A DNA stretch of 26,972 bases from an uncultured Porphyromonas sp. (GTDB taxonomy: Bacteria; Bacteroidota; Bacteroidia; Bacteroidales; Porphyromonadaceae): contig NZ_CALIXW010000014.1 in NCBI RefSeq assembly GCF_938046015.1, positions 1 to 26,972 of the forward strand. Reading direction: 5' to 3'. The notes beneath the pieces are model-generated. The model ran no database searches, was not told where the DNA came from, and saw only the letters and a program-made list of their open reading frames with translations. Shown piece by piece: positions 22,952 to 26,972 of the stretch. A program made the position numbers and the translations under genes. Position 1 is the first letter of the stretch. Every line of letters begins with the position of its first letter.

Positions 22952-22971
22952 GCTAAGCTAAGCCTGGGAGC

Positions 22972-25188
22972 TTAGCGCTGCGGGACGAACTCGAAGATAT
23001 AGTCCTCGGGACGTGCCTCGCGTCGATAGTGGATGCGTAGCTTGCCCTCCTTAGTTACGGCCCACATGTAGCCGAGCTTCTCGAGGGAGTTCTGCAGGGC
23101 GAAGTGGCCCTGGGCATCCTTATGCAGGGTGAAGCACTCCTTCGTGAGGTCAGCCTGCTGCAGGAGCTTGAAGTCCGTGGTCACGATACGCTGATCCTGA
23201 GCCGAGCGCATGGTGTAGCGCCCCGCCGCATTGTCGTAGCTGAGCAGCCAGAGCTGGCGCTGAGGATTGATGCTATCCTGCTCGGAGACGATCTGAAGGC
23301 CCTGCTTGGGATCTATGCTGTTGGAGAGGTAGCCACCTGCAACACGGATGAGATACTTGCCCTCCTCGAGCGGAGGCCGAGGCAGCAGCTGAGCCTGGTA
23401 GCCGAAGCCCTTACGGTAGTCGGCGTAGAGCTCACGCTTGAGCTGTGCGAGGAAGGGGGCTAGCACTGCATCGGCAGGCTTGGGGAAGGGGGCATTGATT
23501 GAGCCCTTGAAGTCACGCGAGCGGATGGCGCTCTGTAGGGCCTCCAGCGCCTGCAGCTGCTTGAAGCGTTCGATGAAGCCCGTGCTGTCCTTAGCCGCGA
23601 GGAGACGCTGCATATCGATCAGCACCTTGCCCTGACGTGCCATATACTGGTAGACCTCGAGCCAAGGCTTGAGCTCCTCCTGCATATCGGCATTGTGCTT
23701 GTCCGCCAGTAGCGTCGCGGCATCCTGCTCCATGCGATCGAAGCGCTGGCCGAGGGCCTGACGCAGCTCGTCCGTCACTGAGCCCGCGCTATAGGCAGCC
23801 TTGTACTGCTCTACGATGGGGCGTAGGTCTAGGGACTCACCCTCGATGCGGAAGCGGTGCCCATTCGTCCCTGGGTCGACATTATCCAGCGCGAAGCGGC
23901 GGAAGGCCTCCGTATTCTTGGGATAGAGGTAGCGCGTAGCCTCACGCCAAGAGCGGTCAGCATCGTAGCCCTGCATATTCCACAGGTAATCCGCTACGGC
24001 GAAGACGCCCACCTTAGAGGCCTCGGCGTACTCCATAGGGTTGGAGACAAAGCCGCTGAAGAGGGGGGCGAGGTCCTGCTCGTTGCCCTTCATCGGGCCG
24101 AGCAGCAGGTGGTCAACGGCGAAGTCTGAGACGGGGTAGTTCAGCCATACATAGCCCTTGCGACGTATGCGAGCATTGACGTACTCCATCGTCTTACGGT
24201 CAATCATCGTCACCACGGTCTTCCCCGTCCACATGATATGGATCTCGGGATCCATGGTCTGCCCTAGGAAGTCGAGGTAGGCGCCACGTGCCCAGGCTTG
24301 GTTGTACTGCGTGGGACAGAGGATGAGCGACTTGACCTGCATCCCTGCCTTAGGGAAGTAGCGCCACAGGTAGTTGAGGAGCTCAGCCTGGTGGCGTGCG
24401 CTCTCGTCATCGGCACTGATGTCGTCGAAGAAGACCGCGAAGGAGCGCACCCCGAGGCGATACATGTCCTCCAGCTTGCGCACGACGGCCTGTCTGTCCT
24501 CCTCCGTCCACTTGATGTCCAGCCCGGGATGGATGGCCCAGACGAACTGCACGCCACGGGCGTGGGCTGCCTGGACGAGCTCAGCGATGCGCTGACGCTC
24601 TCCCTCGGGGTACAGCTCACGCCACTTCTCTCTGTGGTAGCGGTCGTCCTTCGGCCCATAGATATAGGTATTGAGCTTGGTGTCGCCGTAGAAGCGGAAC
24701 TGCTCGAGGCGATTGCGATGGCTGTAGGGATTGCCGTAGAAGCCCTCCACGACACCACGCAGGGCTACGTCTGGCCAGTCGGTGATGGTCGTGGCCCTGA
24801 GGCGGGGCTGGCGCAGGAGCTGGCGGAGTGTCTGTAGCCCATAGTAGAGGCCGACGGAGTCTACGCCTGCCAGCGTAATGCCCTGAGGCTTGACCTCCAG
24901 GTAGTAGCCCTCGGCCTGCGTGGGGAGCTTAGCCGCGACAGAGGCCACCGCCGCATCCCCCTTAACCCCTAGACGCAAGCGGGCCTGAGCGAAGAGACGA
25001 CACTGCTGCCCGATGTAGGGCATCGTGAGCGTGTCCAGCGTGCTGCTGAGGCGGCGCATGATAGGGGTAGAGAGGCGCACCTGAGACGAGGCTGTCGTCA
25101 TCTGCTGCGGCTTGGGGAAGAGCTCGGACTCAGCCGAGAGGAGCGTAGCGCTGCTGAGCGCTAGTGCGATGCTAAGTAGTGTACGCAT
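22972..25188 (-). CDS. Secreted GH84 beta-N-acetylglucosaminidase
   Basis: A 738-residue GH84 enzyme (O-GlcNAcase/hyaluronidase-like family) that removes terminal beta-GlcNAc with help from the substrate acetamido group. Signal peptide 1-19 (MRTLLSIALALSS... ending LSA). The GH84 N-terminal domain opens SELFPKPQQ, then the catalytic barrel with RGVVEGFYGNPYS (about 144-156) and the Asp pair D255-D256 in FFDDIS. A helical region follows, and a C-terminal part (about 590-738) with LIRVAGGYLSN and repeated QxxW-like turns may be a carbohydrate-binding beta-trefoil. I chose the ATG at 25188: it gives the signal peptide, while a 24-codon upstream extension overlaps the ATPase gene. Likely acts on host mucin or glycoprotein GlcNAc. 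Co-transcribed with the ATPase, 47 nt upstream. Confidence 0.92.
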   Translation of the reverse strand: MRTLLSIALALSSATLLSAESELFPKPQQMTTASSQVRLSTPIMRRLSSTLDTLTMPYIGQQCRLFAQARLRLGVKGDAAVASVAAKLPTQAEGYYLEVKPQGITLAGVDSVGLYYGLQTLRQLLRQPRLRATTITDWPDVALRGVVEGFYGNPYSHRNRLEQFRFYGDTKLNTYIYGPKDDRYHREKWRELYPEGERQRIAELVQAAHARGVQFVWAIHPGLDIKWTEEDRQAVVRKLEDMYRLGVRSFAVFFDDISADDESARHQAELLNYLWRYFPKAGMQVKSLILCPTQYNQAWARGAYLDFLGQTMDPEIHIMWTGKTVVTMIDRKTMEYVNARIRRKGYVWLNYPVSDFAVDHLLLGPMKGNEQDLAPLFSGFVSNPMEYAEASKVGVFAVADYLWNMQGYDADRSWREATRYLYPKNTEAFRRFALDNVDPGTNGHRFRIEGESLDLRPIVEQYKAAYSAGSVTDELRQALGQRFDRMEQDAATLLADKHNADMQEELKPWLEVYQYMARQGKVLIDMQRLLAAKDSTGFIERFKQLQALEALQSAIRSRDFKGSINAPFPKPADAVLAPFLAQLKRELYADYRKGFGYQAQLLPRPPLEEGKYLIRVAGGYLSNSIDPKQGLQIVSEQDSINPQRQLWLLSYDNAAGRYTMRSAQDQRIVTTDFKLLQQADLTKECFTLHKDAQGHFALQNSLEKLGYMWAVTKEGKLRIHYRREARPEDYIFEFVPQR

Positions 25189-25235
25189 AGATGGTAGTTG
25201 ATTAGGGATAGGCTTATGATGGTATGGGGTATCGA

Positions 25236-26423
25236 TCAGTAGAGGAAGCCGAAGAGCCACACGGGGATGCTCTTGTCGCGGGTGAAGTCCCCTTGGCGTA
25301 GGGCATAGTGACGGTCGCTACGGTAGCGCCCCTCTAGGCTGTCCTCTATCTGCAGCAGCCAGCGGCCGTCGATCTCAAAGAGGGAGCGAGCCCCACGCGG
25401 CGAGAGGCGGAAGTCATGCTCCTTGCTCAGCTGATTGAAGACGAAGGTACGCAGGTGCTCCCCACGGTCGGGATGCTCGGGCTGCAGGACTTGGTAGAGG
25501 TTGGGATTGCCTAGATAGACCTGCGAGGGACGACGCAGCTCGCTGTCGTCCTGCTTGAAGACGGGGCGCAGCACACGGGCATCCGCGAGGTAGCGGATGT
25601 AGTTCATCACCGTGAGGCGAGAGGTCTCGATCGCGGCTGCGAGCTGGGAGACATTGAGCGCAGTGTGTGGGGGCTGCTGCGCCAGCAGGTAAATGAGCTT
25701 GCGTAGCTTGTAGAGGAGGCGCTGCTCCAGCTGCTTGATGAAGAGGAGATCCACCTCAAGGGTCATGTTGAGCGTCTTCAGTAGGTTCTCCGAGTAGAGA
25801 CGCGGCTCGAGGTGGAAGGGATAATAGCCGTACTCGAGGTAGCGGTCTAGCCATAGGTCAGGGTTGAGCGTGCGGGCAAGCTCTGCTACCAGCTCCTGGG
25901 GACGCGTCATGACGTCCTCTAGGCTCACCGCAGGTAGGGCGATACCGCTGTCCAGCTGGATGAACTCACGCAGCGAGAAGCCAGCCAGATGGTAGATGGC
26001 TGCTAGGCGTGCCAGCTCGGGGTCGTCCTCCTCGAGATTCATCACCGCCGAGGCCGTGAAGATGATCCGTAGCTCGGGATGGCGATAGTAGCACTGCTTG
26101 AACTCCTCAGTCCAGTTGGGATACTTGAACACCTGGTCTAGGAGCAGCGTGCGCCCACCTTGCTCTACGAAGCTATCGACGAAGCTCCCGAGGGAGTCGA
26201 CCGTAAAGCAGAACTGATTCAGGTTAATGTAGAGACACTCCCGCGAGGTCGGGGCATAGTGCCGACGGGCGTAATCTAGCAGGAAGGTGGTCTTCCCTAC
26301 TCCACGTGACCCACGTATCCCGATGATACGCTGGCTCCAGTCAATCTCCTCCATGAGCGAGCGCTGCAGCCCCCGACGGGTATGCCTCAGCAGGTACTCA
26401 TGCGTGCGGTATAAATGATCCAC
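25236..26423 (-). CDS. AAA ATPase (AAA_14/DUF4143-like) with altered Walker B
   Basis: A 395-residue single-domain P-loop ATPase with a C-terminal winged-helix and DUF4143-like part, a family common in Bacteroidales with unknown role. Walker A is GSRGVGKTT (38-46). Walker B reads RTLLLDQVFKYPNW (91-104): the catalytic Glu normally after the Asp is Gln97. The sensor segment is IIFTASAV (120-127), where relatives usually have TGSS. The middle (about 255-285) holds a helix-turn-helix-like stretch, LNVSQLAAAIETSRLTVMNY. The first start in the frame is GTG at 26423 with a stop three codons upstream; the next Met is residue 24, which would remove only the N-terminal helix. A TATTTTTG box lies about 78 nt upstream. 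GH84 follows. Confidence 0.85.
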   Translation of the reverse strand: MDHLYRTHEYLLRHTRRGLQRSLMEEIDWSQRIIGIRGSRGVGKTTFLLDYARRHYAPTSRECLYINLNQFCFTVDSLGSFVDSFVEQGGRTLLLDQVFKYPNWTEEFKQCYYRHPELRIIFTASAVMNLEEDDPELARLAAIYHLAGFSLREFIQLDSGIALPAVSLEDVMTRPQELVAELARTLNPDLWLDRYLEYGYYPFHLEPRLYSENLLKTLNMTLEVDLLFIKQLEQRLLYKLRKLIYLLAQQPPHTALNVSQLAAAIETSRLTVMNYIRYLADARVLRPVFKQDDSELRRPSQVYLGNPNLYQVLQPEHPDRGEHLRTFVFNQLSKEHDFRLSPRGARSLFEIDGRWLLQIEDSLEGRYRSDRHYALRQGDFTRDKSIPVWLFGFLY

Positions 26424-26500
26424 TCGGTCTTAAAGCATTAGCATCTAGTACTACGGCTCATCCCTGACCCTTGAGTGAGCAGACTGAAAAGCCGACAAGA

Positions 26501-26508
26501 CAAAAATA
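26501..26508 (-). promoter_or_regulatory. -7 box for the ATPase-GH84 unit
   Basis: TATTTTTG on the minus strand fits TAnnTTTG and lies about 78 nt before the GTG start. No comparable box is found between the ATPase and GH84 genes, supporting a two-gene transcript. Confidence 0.6.
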
Positions 26509-26672
26509 CGCCTTTCCCCCCGAATAACCAGTACCCAGCGCTCCTTATCGTGAAAGCTGCCTCCAAGGCTCCCTCTCCCCCGCTACAGAAGGCTGCTCCT
26601 TCCTTAGGGGCAGGGCCGCCTAGGGGCACGCTAAGCGACCTCGGGGGGAAGGAAAGGCCTCCCTCAAACGCA

Positions 26673-26705
26673 GAGAGGCCACCCAGCTGAGCTGGGTAGC
26701 CTCTC
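26673..26705 (-). terminator. Terminator of the small membrane protein gene
   Basis: gagaggc (26673-26679) pairs with gcctctc (26699-26705), continuing as acccagct/agctgggt toward the centre, so almost the whole 33 bases are self-complementary. It lies 33 nt after the stop codon of the 54-residue gene. Confidence 0.8.
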
Positions 26706-26738
26706 CCTATACCTTTGTACAGATCTTACTACAAGCGC

Positions 26739-26903
26739 CTAAGCCTTCTTCGACATCACGATGTGACCGAGGTAGCCTAGGACTACGAGCACGAGCCCGA
26801 TGCCAAGGTAGGTATTAGCGTTCTCTACCTGATCAGTGAAGTAAGTGAAGATCTGGAGCAAGGCTCCGATGAGCATAACGATGATGCCGAGATACTGCTT
26901 CAT
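26739..26903 (-). CDS. Small two-helix membrane protein, 54 residues
   Basis: An intact short gene, ATG at 26901-26903, stop TAG at 26739-26741. The protein starts MKQYLGIIVMLIGALLQIF (TM1 about 4-22), has a short polar turn TDQVENANT (24-31), then TM2 (about 33-49, LGIGLVLVVLGYLGHIV) and a basic SKKA tail. This is a membrane hairpin with a positive tail likely on the inside. It has its own promoter-like box and terminator, which supports real expression. I have a loose memory of similar short proteins in Bacteroidales, but no known function. Holin or toxin roles are not supported by anything nearby. Confidence 0.72.
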   Translation of the reverse strand: MKQYLGIIVMLIGALLQIFTYFTDQVENANTYLGIGLVLVVLGYLGHIVMSKKA

Positions 26904-26945
26904 AAACGTCTCTGTGTATTATGTTGATTACTTATTCTATACCTG

Positions 26946-26952
26946 CAAAGTA
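26946..26952 (-). promoter_or_regulatory. Possible -7 box for the small membrane protein gene
   Basis: TACTTTG on the minus strand is one base short of TAnnTTTG, with a TTTGCC about 17 nt upstream as a -33 candidate. The leader to the ATG is about 42 nt and AT-rich. Confidence 0.45.
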
Positions 26953-26972
26953 CGCAATAATTTGGCAAATAA

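Larger units (their letters stand above)
22540..22971. other. Convergent intergenic region HAD gene / GH84 gene
   Basis: Holds copy D of the four-core element (22559-22635), the 16-bp repeat copy 2 (22644-22659), a 12-base direct repeat acagacctagga at 22734-22745 and 22805-22816, many CTAG and CTAAG words, and the large terminator hairpin at 22887-22951. No gene is supported. Confidence 0.7.
26424..26738. other. Intergenic region ATPase gene / small membrane protein gene
   Basis: Contains the ATPase promoter box (26501-26508), a C/G-rich stretch with ccttccttagg and cctagg words (about 26560-26660) and the terminator at 26673-26705. No copy of the four-core element is present and no gene is supported. 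Confidence 0.65.

Noticed and set aside
25189..25260. Upstream extension of the GH84 protein by 24 residues
   Set aside because: It overlaps the ATPase gene and would bury the signal peptide; the inner Met begins a normal signal sequence.

Overview
The window looks like chromosomal DNA of a GC-rich member of the Bacteroidales, most likely Porphyromonas or a close relative. This rests on the Bacteroidetes-type promoter box TAnnTTTG in front of most transcription units, the Bacteroidetes-specific DUF4290 gene next to murA-rimM, the ddl-acyltransferase pair, and secreted GH92 and GH84 glycosidases. Species is not assigned. No rRNA, tRNA, integrase, transposase or CRISPR array is visible.

Layout. 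(1) 1-3340, minus strand: 5' part of class II fructose-bisphosphate aldolase (cut by the window edge), an HU-type DNA-binding protein with tandem terminator hairpins, and a secreted GH92 alpha-mannosidase. (2) 3784-11051, minus strand: a compact six-gene operon, ddl > acyltransferase > PepSY membrane protein > NIF3 protein > zinc-ribbon coiled-coil protein > tilS. Junctions are 1-4 nt overlaps or short gaps, and it ends in a hairpin plus T-run. (3) 11399-14779, plus strand: pheT and a YebC-family gene. (4) 15038-21751, plus strand: a seven-gene run, pgi > DUF4290 > murA > rimM > CPBP protease > pyrC > DnaQ-like exonuclease, with 7-33 nt gaps and a strong terminator. (5) 21850-22539: a YjjG-like HAD nucleotidase. 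(6) 22887-26508, minus strand: an AAA ATPase followed by a secreted GH84 beta-N-acetylglucosaminidase. (7) 26673-26952, minus strand: a 54-residue two-helix membrane protein.

Most genes are housekeeping: glycolysis (fba, pgi), peptidoglycan precursors (ddl, murA), translation (pheT, tilS, rimM, yebC-type), pyrimidine synthesis and clean-up (pyrC, HAD nucleotidase) and phospholipid acylation. GH92 and GH84 suggest feeding on host glycans.

The most unusual signal is intergenic. Four separate gaps (3598-3674, 11178-11254, 14846-14922, 22559-22635) carry the same roughly 77-bp element. Each has four near-palindromic GATATC-type cores spaced exactly 22 bp apart; the third core is always GACGTC; the linkers carry a second dyad midway (11 bp) between cores. 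It occurs in tandem, divergent and convergent gene settings and in both orientations. I cannot tie it to a described repeat family from memory. Other points are a Cys-to-Asp change at the fosfomycin target position of MurA, a Gln in place of the Walker B Glu in the AAA ATPase, and a QxH instead of HxH metal motif in dihydroorotase.
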